NCBI GenBank assembly: GCA_964410665.1
Contig: CAYPIE010000002.1
Coordinates: forward strand, 124,001-188,000
DNA: 64,000 nucleotides
From: CAYPIE01 sp964410665
GTDB taxonomy: Bacteria > Planctomycetota > Planctomycetia > Gemmatales > Gemmataceae
Direction: 5' to 3'
Shown here piece by piece: positions 34,946 through 43,884 of this stretch. The position numbers and the translations under genes are program-made. Under the pieces are notes generated by a model, which saw only the letters and a program-made list of their open reading frames with translations, had not been told where the DNA came from and searched no databases. Every line of letters begins with the position of its first letter. The first letter of the stretch is position 1.

Positions 34946-35710
34946 TCAGACCCGGGTGGGCAATAATAAGCTTTCAATGGTCCGCAACATCTGCGCGGGA
35001 TTGAGCGGCTTCGCGAACCAGACATCGACCCCTTGGCTGCCGACATCGAGACCTAATTGATGCGGATCCGTGCCGCTCACGACCGCAATCTTCATAGAAT
35101 TATAATCACAAGCTCGTCTTAGTAAGCGGATCGTTTCCGACCCGTTACAACGCGGCATCAACAAATCGATCAGCAAAAGGTGTGGCAGACTGTGGCAACT
35201 TAGATAAGGCAATACTTCATCCCCATCGCTTACCACATCCACTTGCCAGCCCTGCAGCCGTAGCATTCCCGCCAATAACTCTCGTTCATTGGCATCATCT
35301 TCGGCGATAAGGGCCCGTATCGGAAGTTCGGGCGTGTCGACGGATTGACCATCATTCCCATTACCCAGCATCGTTTCTACACGCTGCAACTCGTCTAAGG
35401 CTCGGTGGAGCATGCTGGCTGCCTGGTCATTCTTACCGCGAATCAAGTACTCCTGCACTAGATGAATCGACAGCGCCGCGGTGTTGAGACGATTGCCAAT
35501 GCGATGTTGCTCGGCGACTTTCGTGCGAGACAGTGCCGCGGGTGTTGCAGTGGGACACGATGGTAATAATTCATTGCGAAACGCTTCGATGTGTGCGGGG
35601 GCTTCGATCCCCAGTTTGACGAGTTTTTGGTTAAGCTTTAGGACCCGAACCGTAATGCCCAGGGCAGGGAAAATGATCGCCTCTTGCGTACCACGAGAAA
35701 GCACCAACAT
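34946..35710 (-). CDS. CsrA-like domain fused to a response-regulator receiver domain
   Basis: A 254-residue protein with an unusual domain order. Residues 1-50 are a CsrA/RsmA domain (MLVLSRGTQEAIIF, VKLGIEAPAHIEAFRNELL), keeping the RNA-contact arginines R6 and R45. Residues of about 60-115 are helical; EQHRIGNRLNTAALSIHLVQ (H69) resembles the H-box of HisKA_2 histidine kinases, but no ATPase domain follows. Residues 131-254 are a receiver domain with E137-D138-D139, phosphoacceptor D182 (LLLIDLLMP), S212 and K234. The ATG follows an AGGAGGAG ribosome site. It lies 119 bases downstream of the large CheB-CheR-kinase gene on the same strand, so that kinase may control it. This would couple phosphorylation to mRNA binding; that role is inference. 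Confidence 0.85.
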   Translation of the reverse strand: MLVLSRGTQEAIIFPALGITVRVLKLNQKLVKLGIEAPAHIEAFRNELLPSCPTATPAALSRTKVAEQHRIGNRLNTAALSIHLVQEYLIRGKNDQAASMLHRALDELQRVETMLGNGNDGQSVDTPELPIRALIAEDDANERELLAGMLRLQGWQVDVVSDGDEVLPYLSCHSLPHLLLIDLLMPRCNGSETIRLLRRACDYNSMKIAVVSGTDPHQLGLDVGSQGVDVWFAKPLNPAQMLRTIESLLLPTRV

Positions 35711-35829
35711 GGGAGACTCCTCCTACTCCCCGGCTGTATACAACGATGTTTTTAGCATAGTTGGGAACGCGTCGGAGACAAGTCTGCGTCGACCACGAAA
35801 CCCATTGCAAGTTCACCGAGAGGCCCAGA

Positions 35830-38800
35830 TCAGTTGGCGAGTTCCCCAGCCAATCGTTTGAGCAAGCGACTTAGTTCTGGAACATTGAGTGGTTTGGTAA
35901 AATGGGAATCGAACCCGGCGTTGGAGGCAGCCTCTCGGTCCGATGCCCGGCCGAATCCAGTCAGCGCGATAAAATACGGATGTTTCTCGCGGGGTAACTG
36001 CTCGCGGGCGCGTTGGGCAACTTCATAGCCGGTCATCCCGGGCAGCGCGATGTCGACCACCGCCACATCCGGTGGCTCGTTCAACAATGCCGCGAGGCCT
36101 GACGGACCATCCTCGGCAAGCCGCACCAGGTAGCCATCCAGTTCGAGGAGTCGACACATCGATTCCCGATTGTCGGTATCATCTTCAATCAACAACAGTT
36201 GCAGAACTCGATGCGCTTGTGGTGCGGACTGAGCTGGCTCCAGCGTGTCCACCGCACCAGAATGCGCAGGCTTGCTTTGTAGCGGTACCTGCACCGTGAA
36301 CAGACTCCCGTGGCTGAGCCCAGCGGAGTAAACGCCAATCTGTCCTCCATGCAGCTCGGCAATCCGTTTTGCCAAAGTCAGACCCACTCCTATGCCTCGA
36401 TTCGGTTGACCGTTGTAGCGATCGCCCTGCACAAAAAGATCAAAAATTCGTTCTTGCATCTCTTCGGGAATTCCTTCCCCGGTATCTTCAATTTCAATAA
36501 TTGCTTGATTCTCTTGCTCCTTCAGACGATACCGGACTTCGGTGCCTACCCCACTATGTTTCGCCGCGTTGAGTAGCAGGTTCACCTGCATCTGTTGAAG
36601 GCGATTGGCATCACCCTCGACCCATACCGGATCCTCCGGTGCAACCGTATGAAGACTCACCTGGAATTCGTCGAAGGTTGCTTGGACTTCCTCCAGTACA
36701 TCTGGCACGAGCTTGGCGAGGTTGACCGGTTCCTGGCGAACCTCGATGCGATTCTGCGTCAGCCGGCTGACATCTAAGAGGTCATCAAGTAATCGTGACA
36801 TATGCTGGGAGCGTCGTTCGATGATATCGAACCAGTGAACGACCTCGGGGTGTACCGGACCCATTTGTTGGATAATGCGTGTGGCGTTCAAGATTGCCGC
36901 CAGTGGGTTCCGTAACTCGTGCGACAGCATTGCCAAAAAGCGATCGCGTTGCGCCACAGCATCACGCGCTTGTTGCTCGGCGAGTTTCAGCGCCGTGACA
37001 TCCGTGGCGATACAGCCGACGCCCGTCAGCTCGCCCTGATCATTCAGGAGTGGAAACTTAATACTTAAATACGTGTGTGTTCCTCCCTCCTGGGGTAACA
37101 TGGTCTCAAGCCGGACTGGACGGTTGGCGCTGAGGACTTCCTCTTCGCCAGCCATAAACATCTCGGCAAGGTTGATCGGTAAAAATTCCTGGGGCCGGCG
37201 GCCAACGGCATCGATCGGAAACAAAAGTCCCAGCCGAGTTCCGACCAGGACGAATCGCCCTTCGCGATCCTTGATATACATCAGATTCGGCGAGTTGCGC
37301 AGAATACTGGTAAGCTGAATTTCCTGCCGTGCGGCCCTCCCCTCTGCCTCCTTGACGCGATTGATGTCTACCAGTGTCAGCACAACCCCATCGATTCCCC
37401 GACTGGAATGGTACGGCAAGATTCGCAGCAGATACCAATTGCCGAGTCGGTCCTGGACTTGTTTTTCAAAGCTAATTTCGTGATCAAGGACCTCGTGGAT
37501 GTTGACTAACAACGTTGGGTGATCGATGTTATGGGTGAAAGTGTCGACCCGGCGGCCAATATCTTGCGGTAAGAGGTTGAATGTCTCGGCAATCCGAGGT
37601 GTGAACTTACGAATACACAGGTCTCGATCCAAAAAGAGTGTATGGATCGCGGTGCTGGTGAGCAAATTGTCCATATCCGCGGTCAACTCGGTAAGCTCGG
37701 TAATCTTCTTCTGATACTCGGCGTTGACTGTGTAGAGTTCTTCGTTGACCGAATGCAGTTCTTCGTTGGTCGATTGCAGTTCCTCGTTGGAGGCCACCAA
37801 TTCCTCATTGGTTGCCTGCAATTCCTCGTTGGAGGTCTCTAGCTCTTCAATGGTTGCCTGCAAGTTCTCTTTGGTGTAGCGAAGCTCGTCTTCGATGGTT
37901 TGCAGCTGTTCGCGGGAGGCTTCCTGAAGATTGATTTCTTCGGCCGTCTGTGGTGACCGAATGGCGATCGTTCGAGCTGCTTCGCCCAGTTCTTCAATCG
38001 TAATCAAAAAGGAAGTCGTCCCATCCCGTCGATTGTGGATCGGGCGCACGGTCAGATTGATCAGCGTGGGAGGATCGAGCCCTTCCAGTCGCAGTCCTTT
38101 ATAAACCGTAGGCTTGACTTCCTTGTTGGCCCGATGCAAAGCCCCAGTCAGGGCCATCCGCAGCTCTGCATCGACCAGATCGAGGATGTCCGCGCTGTAG
38201 CGACCGTCCCGGAAGCGTAAATACTTGCCTCCCCCAGAAAAGGATTGCACGAGCATTCGTTGTTCATTGACCAACAGACTTGGGGGCATCAGCGATTCGA
38301 GCAGTGCATCATAAATCCCTAAGAGATGGTGATCGGGCACCAAAGGACCGACCGGAAGCTGCGGGCGTGGTTCGGAGGCAACGGGATGGTCCGAAGGGGT
38401 CGCTGGCAAACGCAACTCGTAAGGAAGTCGGATGTTACGACGCTTGCGGTACAGTTTCCAGCGGGAATCTACCACGGTGAACTCATCGGCCAACTCGTTG
38501 GGGTGTTCACTGGGCCCCAGAAACATCACGCCGCCCGTCTTGAGGCTAAAGTGGAAAAAGGAAATGACTTTCATCTGTGCGGCGTTCTGAAAGTAGATCA
38601 ACAGATTCCGACAGCTAACTAGATCCAGTTTCGTAAATGGAGCATCCTTGACGATGTTATGGGGAGCAAATACGACCAGCTGACGTAACTCGGGGATAAC
38701 CTGGAAAGTACTCCCCTTTTGCAGGAAAAAGCGGCGGCGACGCTCTTCGGAAACTCCCTCGAGGGCATCTTCGCTATAGACCCCCGTACTAGCATGCTCA

Positions 38801-39882
38801 AGCGAGCTCTGATGAACATCGGTCGCAAATATCTTAATCGAACCAGACCAGTTGATCCGCTCAGCCCGCTCCTGCACCAGCATGGCAAGTGAATACGCTT
38901 CCTCACCACTCGCACAACCAGCGACCCAAACTCGGAACTCCGCTTCGGCATGGTTCGCAGGCAATACCGCCGGTAAAACGACATCTTCCAACTTGCTAAA
39001 CGCGTCTGAGTCTCGGAAAAAACGCGTGACATCTATCAATAAGTCTCTATATAAATAATCGAGCTCCTCGGGTTCCTCGCGCAACAGCCGGATATAGGCC
39101 TCCAAGTCAACCGCATGGACCAGCAAAATACGTCGTTCCAGGCGGCGAGTCACCGTAGAAGGTTTGTACAGGCTAAAATCGACCCCGTAGGCTTCGCGTA
39201 ACAGTCGGAAGACAATATCCAGCCCACGTTCATTCGGTTCCTGAGGATTGGCCAGGAGATGGACACCGTCCAGGGGATGCTCGACGTATTTGCGTAACGC
39301 ATCGGGAATTTGTTCAGCGGGCAGGATCACACCAGCAGCACCCGTCTGAATCGCCGCGCGGGGCATGCCATCAAACTTGGCCGTTTCGGGGCTCTGGACC
39401 ATGACCATACCACCGGCCTCATGAATGTCACGGATACCCCGCGAGCCATCACTTCCGGTCCCCGAGAGCACGATTCCAACCGATTTGTCCCCCATGGCTT
39501 GGGCTAATGAGCGAAAGAAGTGGTCGATCGGCAGGGCGGGGATCTGGCTAGGATCCTTGTCGGTCAGCATCAACTGACCATCGCTTAAGATCATGTCTTT
39601 TTTCGGAGGGATCAGGTAGATGGCGTTCGCCTTGACTTCCATGCCATTCTCGACCCGAAACAAGGGAATCCGGGTCCAGCGAGCAAGCAGCTCATCCATC
39701 AGGCTCTTGAAGTCCGGAGAGAGGTGTTGGACGACGACAAAGGCCAAGCCTGTTTGTACAGGCATTTTTTCAAAAAAGCGTTCTAGGGCTTCTAAGCCCC
39801 CTGCCGAAGCCCCAATCCCAACCACATGGCTCGGAGCCTCGGCCGCCATTGCTCCATTGGTCTGATCATCCTGGGTCGTCAT
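35830..39882 (-). CDS. CheB-CheR-PAS-histidine kinase-receiver hybrid signalling protein
   Basis: A 1350-residue cytoplasmic signalling protein. The ATG at 39882 has a strong AGGAGGGG site; an upstream ATG at 39915 lacks one. In order: CheB methylesterase (about 17-200; S26 in GIGASAGG, H53, D145), CheR methyltransferase (about 210-480; VWVAGCASGEEAYSLAML), a PAS-like region, a long coiled coil of NEELQATNEEL repeats, two further PAS domains, HisKA (H988 in MLSHELRNPL), HATPase (NLLLNAAKHSG, DTGEGIPEE, GIGVGLTLAKRIAELHGG) and a C-terminal receiver (D1277, T1308, K1330). There are no membrane segments. Such CheB/CheR/HK fusions are not classical chemotaxis proteins; no che genes or receptors are nearby. 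The gene directly upstream of the CsrA-receiver gene in transcription, it is a likely phosphodonor for it (inference). Confidence 0.92.
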   Translation of the reverse strand: MTTQDDQTNGAMAAEAPSHVVGIGASAGGLEALERFFEKMPVQTGLAFVVVQHLSPDFKSLMDELLARWTRIPLFRVENGMEVKANAIYLIPPKKDMILSDGQLMLTDKDPSQIPALPIDHFFRSLAQAMGDKSVGIVLSGTGSDGSRGIRDIHEAGGMVMVQSPETAKFDGMPRAAIQTGAAGVILPAEQIPDALRKYVEHPLDGVHLLANPQEPNERGLDIVFRLLREAYGVDFSLYKPSTVTRRLERRILLVHAVDLEAYIRLLREEPEELDYLYRDLLIDVTRFFRDSDAFSKLEDVVLPAVLPANHAEAEFRVWVAGCASGEEAYSLAMLVQERAERINWSGSIKIFATDVHQSSLEHASTGVYSEDALEGVSEERRRRFFLQKGSTFQVIPELRQLVVFAPHNIVKDAPFTKLDLVSCRNLLIYFQNAAQMKVISFFHFSLKTGGVMFLGPSEHPNELADEFTVVDSRWKLYRKRRNIRLPYELRLPATPSDHPVASEPRPQLPVGPLVPDHHLLGIYDALLESLMPPSLLVNEQRMLVQSFSGGGKYLRFRDGRYSADILDLVDAELRMALTGALHRANKEVKPTVYKGLRLEGLDPPTLINLTVRPIHNRRDGTTSFLITIEELGEAARTIAIRSPQTAEEINLQEASREQLQTIEDELRYTKENLQATIEELETSNEELQATNEELVASNEELQSTNEELHSVNEELYTVNAEYQKKITELTELTADMDNLLTSTAIHTLFLDRDLCIRKFTPRIAETFNLLPQDIGRRVDTFTHNIDHPTLLVNIHEVLDHEISFEKQVQDRLGNWYLLRILPYHSSRGIDGVVLTLVDINRVKEAEGRAARQEIQLTSILRNSPNLMYIKDREGRFVLVGTRLGLLFPIDAVGRRPQEFLPINLAEMFMAGEEEVLSANRPVRLETMLPQEGGTHTYLSIKFPLLNDQGELTGVGCIATDVTALKLAEQQARDAVAQRDRFLAMLSHELRNPLAAILNATRIIQQMGPVHPEVVHWFDIIERRSQHMSRLLDDLLDVSRLTQNRIEVRQEPVNLAKLVPDVLEEVQATFDEFQVSLHTVAPEDPVWVEGDANRLQQMQVNLLLNAAKHSGVGTEVRYRLKEQENQAIIEIEDTGEGIPEEMQERIFDLFVQGDRYNGQPNRGIGVGLTLAKRIAELHGGQIGVYSAGLSHGSLFTVQVPLQSKPAHSGAVDTLEPAQSAPQAHRVLQLLLIEDDTDNRESMCRLLELDGYLVRLAEDGPSGLAALLNEPPDVAVVDIALPGMTGYEVAQRAREQLPREKHPYFIALTGFGRASDREAASNAGFDSHFTKPLNVPELSRLLKRLAGELAN

Positions 39883-40217
39883 GCGTTCCCCTCCTGTTCC
39901 TCCCTCTCTTGCCATCCTCGTTTGGCGGAGTTGGCCCTACAATCATGCTACGTTGGCCGATATCGCTCGGTACAATGATTCGAGAGAGCCGCCAATTTGG
40001 CAGGTCGCTTGCAGGTTCCTTGCCGATCTGTCAAGTTTGACCGCAGCAGCCCGCTGAGGATTCTCCCAAAAAGCGGACCAACGGGGGCTTCGCATGGTAC
40101 TGGCATCGGACTTGCAAAGCTTCCGGGAAACATCCTGCGCTGAGCCATCCCGACGGACGCCGCGCTGTTGCTTCCCAGAGAAAGTCAGTACGGCTTGGAC
40201 CGAGGAGCTTCGAGAAA
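39883..40217. other. Divergent promoter region between the hybrid kinase and dnaK
   Basis: A 335-base gap that must contain promoters in both directions. I looked for a CIRCE operator (TTAGCACTC-N9-GAGTGCTAA) and saw none, so heat-shock control by HrcA is not supported by this sequence. Confidence 0.45.
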
Positions 40218-42182
40218 ATGGCAGAAGAGAAAATTATCGGCATCGACCTGGGCACCACCAACTCAGTGGTCGCGGTCATGGAAGGCGGAGAGGTCAAGGT
40301 GATCCCCAACCAAGAAGGGAATCGGATCACCCCAAGTGTGGTGGCGTTCACCGATAAAGGCGATCGACTAGTGGGCGATCCCGCCAAACGTCAAGCGGTC
40401 ACCAATCCACACCGGACGATTTATTCGATCAAGCGATTCATGGGCCGCCGCCACAATGAAGTCGAAGCCGAAGAGCGTTTGGTCCCTTATAAGGTGGTCG
40501 GCGCCTCAGACGAACTTGTGAAAGTCGATATCGATGGCAAGTCCTATTCACCACCGGAAATCTCGGCGATGATTCTTCGCAAACTCAAAGAAGCTGCGGA
40601 GAGCTACTTGGGCCAGACCGTTCGGAAAGCCGTGATCACAGTCCCTGCTTACTTTAATGACTCCCAGCGGCAAGCCACCATCGACGCTGCTGCCATTGCC
40701 GGCTTCGACACCGAGTGGGAAATCGAAGATCCCAAGACTGGGAAAAAGAATAAGCAGCGGATGCGGATTATCAACGAACCGACCGCGGCCTCACTTGCTT
40801 ATGCCTTTGATAAGAAGAAAGACCAGAAAATTGCCGTCTTCGACTTGGGTGGCGGTACCTTCGACATTTCCATCTTGGAAGTAGGCGAAGACGGTGTCTT
40901 CCAGGTCAAGTCGACCAACGGTGATACCCACTTGGGTGGCGATGATTTTGACGAAATATTGATCAATCATATTGCTCAAGAGTTTCAAAAAGACAATGGG
41001 ATTGATCTGCGTAAAGATCCCATGGCCATGCAGCGGCTTAAAGAAGCCGCCGAACGCGCCAAAAAAGATCTCTCCCAGCAGACCAGCACCGACATCAATC
41101 TGCCATTCATCACGGCCGATGCTTCGGGACCGAAACACTTGATGCTGTCGATTACTCGCTCTCAGTTTGAGCGGATGTGTGAGCCTTTGATCGAACGCGC
41201 ACGCAAGCCCGTCCTCGCTGCGCTGCAAGATGCAGGACTCAAACCTTCCGAGATTGATGAGGTGGTCCTCGTTGGTGGAATGACCCGTATGCCACGGGTC
41301 CAGGAGTTGGCCAAGGAGATTTTCGGCAAGGAACCCCATCGTGGCGTCAACCCCGATGAGGTGGTCGCGATTGGTGCAGCCATCCAAGGGGCCCAGCTGC
41401 TGCTGGGCAGCAAGTCTGATTTGCTCCTGCTCGACGTGACCCCTTTGACCTTGGGGATTGAAACCTTAGGTGGGGTGATGACCGCGCTGATCCCTCGGAA
41501 TACCACGATCCCCGCACGCAAGGGTGAAAAGTTCACGACAGCGGCCGATAGTCAACCCTCGGTCGGCATTCAGGTCTATCAGGGTGAACGCCCGATGGCC
41601 CAGGACAACAAGAAAATCGGCGAGTTCCACCTGGACGGCATCGCCCCGGCACCGCGTGGGACACCGCAGATCGAGGTGACCTTCGACATCGATGCCAACG
41701 GGATCTTGAATGTCTCGGCGAAGGATCTGGGTACCGGCAAGGAAAACACGATTCGTATCGAAAATGCCAGCGGCATGAACAAAGAAGAAATTGACCGGAT
41801 GCGGCGCGACGCGGATGAGCATGCCGGCGAAGACAAGCGGAAGCGCGAGCTGGCCGAAGCGCGGAACACCGGCGAGAATCTCGTCTACCGGCTGGAAAAA
41901 CTGATGACGGAAAACGCCGACAAGATCTCCGAGAGCGACAAGGCACCCATCAACGCATCCATCGACCGGCTCAAAACCGCCATGTCCGGCGAGGACCCCG
42001 AAGCGATCCGCACCGCCATCAACGCGTTGGAGCAGGCCTCTTCGGCGATGGCCCAGCACCTCTACTCCCAGGAAGCTCCCCCACCCGGCGCTGACGGCCA
42101 GGCCAGTGCCCCGGGTGGTGAGTCCGGCGGCAAGGACGGTGGCGACGATGTCATCGATGCAGAGTTCGAGGTGAAAAAGTAA
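40218..42182 (+). CDS. dnaK: Molecular chaperone DnaK (Hsp70)
   Basis: A 654-residue ATP-driven chaperone. Signatures are IGIDLGTTNSVVAVMEGG (phosphate 1), VPAYFNDSQRQAT, VFDLGGGTFDISILEV, VVLVGGMTRMPRVQ, DVTPLTLGIETLGG, and the C-terminal EEVD-like end DDVIDAEFEVKK. The substrate-binding domain begins after about residue 390. Unusual is an insert of about 18 charged residues (EWEIEDPKTGKKNKQRM) between AGFD and RIINEPTAA, near the nucleotide-binding core, absent from E. coli DnaK. No dnaJ or grpE is adjacent, so this may be one of several paralogs. The nearest gene upstream is divergent. Confidence 0.95.
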   Translation: MAEEKIIGIDLGTTNSVVAVMEGGEVKVIPNQEGNRITPSVVAFTDKGDRLVGDPAKRQAVTNPHRTIYSIKRFMGRRHNEVEAEERLVPYKVVGASDELVKVDIDGKSYSPPEISAMILRKLKEAAESYLGQTVRKAVITVPAYFNDSQRQATIDAAAIAGFDTEWEIEDPKTGKKNKQRMRIINEPTAASLAYAFDKKKDQKIAVFDLGGGTFDISILEVGEDGVFQVKSTNGDTHLGGDDFDEILINHIAQEFQKDNGIDLRKDPMAMQRLKEAAERAKKDLSQQTSTDINLPFITADASGPKHLMLSITRSQFERMCEPLIERARKPVLAALQDAGLKPSEIDEVVLVGGMTRMPRVQELAKEIFGKEPHRGVNPDEVVAIGAAIQGAQLLLGSKSDLLLLDVTPLTLGIETLGGVMTALIPRNTTIPARKGEKFTTAADSQPSVGIQVYQGERPMAQDNKKIGEFHLDGIAPAPRGTPQIEVTFDIDANGILNVSAKDLGTGKENTIRIENASGMNKEEIDRMRRDADEHAGEDKRKRELAEARNTGENLVYRLEKLMTENADKISESDKAPINASIDRLKTAMSGEDPEAIRTAINALEQASSAMAQHLYSQEAPPPGADGQASAPGGESGGKDGGDDVIDAEFEVKK

Positions 42183-42229
42183 ACTTGAAGCCTCGATATC
42201 GGGGCGGGCACATGCATGTCATCAACCTG

Positions 42230-42254
42230 AGCCCAGGGGACTACCCTGGGCTCG
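42230..42254 (+). terminator. Probable terminator hairpin of dnaK
   Basis: GAGCCCAGGG (42230-42239) and CCCTGGGCTC (42245-42254) form a perfect 10-bp GC-rich stem with a 5-base loop, 48 bases after the dnaK stop. The downstream sequence GCTTCGTTTCC is only mildly T-rich. Confidence 0.6.
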
Positions 42255-42637
42255 CTTCGTTTCCAGCAGCACATGTGCGGTGGTAGCCATGGATATAGAA
42301 TCGCCAACCGAGTGTTGCGTCGGAGCACCCGAGAATGGTGTACTCTCAAAAACACATAAGGGCTTTCCGCCCCTTCGCTCCATCGTTCTTTCCCCGGAGA
42401 TCCCCTCGGACGCCCGCCACTCAGAAAGAAATGACCGATGTGGCAGATGCGAGCTCGGCGGCAAAAGGCTCCCTATCTGGCTTGGGGACCGAGCCTTCGG
42501 CGGAGTTTGATCGGCCGCTGAGCCGGATGATGACATGAATTTCGTTACGCTCGTCAGGGGTTATCACGCCATGCATCTACCTCAGCCTCTGCGACCGAGC
42601 CCAACGTAAACCAACGCCCGGTTGCGATAGGTCGGCC

Positions 42638-42657
42638 CCCCGGACATCCGTCCGGGG
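42638..42657 (-). terminator. Possible terminator hairpin after the prenyltransferase-like gene
   Basis: CCCCGGAC (42638-42645) and GTCCGGGG (42650-42657) form a perfect 8-bp stem with a 4-base loop, located 47 bases beyond the minus-strand stop at 42704. No T run follows, so its role is uncertain. Confidence 0.4.
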
Positions 42658-42703
42658 CGAACAACGACCGACAATCGCGTTTCTTCCCCAAGTCGATTCT
42701 GCC

Positions 42704-43882
42704 TTACCGCTGACATCGCTTGAGCGTCATGAGCGCAAACGCGGTCCCGTACGGCTGGTGGTAGTTATACAGCGGGTAGTCCCACCACGAGCCGTCCTTT
42801 TCTTGGAGTGGCATAATGATGCGGGCCAGGTGGTCCTGGTAGAACGACTGATCCTCCTTCGGCAGGGCTTCGATGCACAACCCCGCGTAGTAGTGGCCGA
42901 AGTAGTAGAAGTAGCCGGCAACCTGGAAGTACGACTCGTGCGGGATCGGCCGCTTACGGCCGATGCTCAGCCAGCCGTTGCGGGTGATCAAGCGATCGAG
43001 CCAGACCTTGAGCACCTCGTCCGTAATCTTGGGATCGTCCCACATCCGAAGGGCAATGTTACAACACTGGGATCGGCCCAGGCTCCCACCGGGGCGATTG
43101 ATGCCACCACGGGGCCGATACTTTAGGTACTCGCCGTAGAGGTAACTAAAGTCGGGGTTGCGCTGGCGGACGGTTGAATCGATGGCCCGCTTCACAACTT
43201 TGGCCGGCGGCTCGACCCCGATCTGCTGGGCTTCCTTCAGTGCGACCAGGATCGCCCCGTTGGTGAAGCTGGTCGAATCGGAAGAGGGACGGCGAGTCCC
43301 GGCACGAAAGTCGTAATAACCCCAGCCTCCGTCGATCGACTCGTAGCGACTAAGCATGTTGAACTGTTGACGAATCGTTGCCTTGATCTGCTCGCGTCGG
43401 GTGACATCCTCGGGAAGACGCTGATACATGCGGATCAATGCCTGAATGCTGTAGCCATGTGCCCAAACGTTGTAGATGGCGACGGAATTGGCCCGCTTGA
43501 CATCCGGGAGGTTGTCCAGGAGCCATTGTTCGCCACGCTCGAGTGAGCGGATCACCTTCGGCTCGTTGCCGCCAGTCTCGATCAAGGCCGCGATGCATAG
43601 CGCGGTCACTGCTGCGCGAAACCCATCATGAGCGCCTGGGACCGGAGCGTAGATGTTGAGGTCCTTGGTTTTCCGGGCATTCCCCCAAGAGCCGTCCTTA
43701 TTCTGGAATTCGAGGAGGAAGGCGACCCCACGGTCGATCGACGTCTGCAACGCTTTCGGGGATGGTTGTTCAACCGGCCCAGGGCGAGGATGGTCGGAAG
43801 CCTCCCTGGATGGCTGCGCGGCGGCGAGCCGGGGCATCCCAGCAAGTATCACGAGGGTGACAAGATAGATGATGCCGCGCAC
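42704..43882 (-). CDS. Secreted prenyltransferase/squalene-oxidase repeat protein
   Basis: A 392-residue exported protein. Residues 1-22 form a signal peptide. The mature part is an alpha-toroid of the terpene cyclase/prenyltransferase beta-subunit type, with QW-like repeats: FQNKDGSWGNA, DGGWGYYDFRAGT, NGAILVALKEA, KDGSWWDYPLYNYHQPYGTA. The catalytic DXDD of squalene-hopene cyclases is not seen, so terpene cyclisation is unlikely; planctomycetes encode many such secreted proteins of unknown role. It starts two bases after the stop of the membrane-fusion protein gene, so the two form a tight operon on the minus strand. Confidence 0.85.
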   Translation of the reverse strand: MRGIIYLVTLVILAGMPRLAAAQPSREASDHPRPGPVEQPSPKALQTSIDRGVAFLLEFQNKDGSWGNARKTKDLNIYAPVPGAHDGFRAAVTALCIAALIETGGNEPKVIRSLERGEQWLLDNLPDVKRANSVAIYNVWAHGYSIQALIRMYQRLPEDVTRREQIKATIRQQFNMLSRYESIDGGWGYYDFRAGTRRPSSDSTSFTNGAILVALKEAQQIGVEPPAKVVKRAIDSTVRQRNPDFSYLYGEYLKYRPRGGINRPGGSLGRSQCCNIALRMWDDPKITDEVLKVWLDRLITRNGWLSIGRKRPIPHESYFQVAGYFYYFGHYYAGLCIEALPKEDQSFYQDHLARIIMPLQEKDGSWWDYPLYNYHQPYGTAFALMTLKRCQR

Positions 43883-43884
43883 GG

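Larger units (their letters stand above)
42183..42703. other. Intergenic region after dnaK, between convergent genes
   Basis: About 520 bases with no supported gene on either strand. Two hairpins are visible and listed separately, one after dnaK and one after the prenyltransferase-like gene. Confidence 0.45.

Noticed and set aside
37735..37860. Short tandem repeats in DNA around 37.8 kb
   Set aside because: They encode the NEELQATNEEL heptads of the coiled coil in the hybrid kinase and need no other explanation.
39883..39915. Earlier ATG for the CheB-CheR hybrid
   Set aside because: The second ATG at 39882 has a strong AGGAGGGG site directly upstream, which lies inside the would-be extension.
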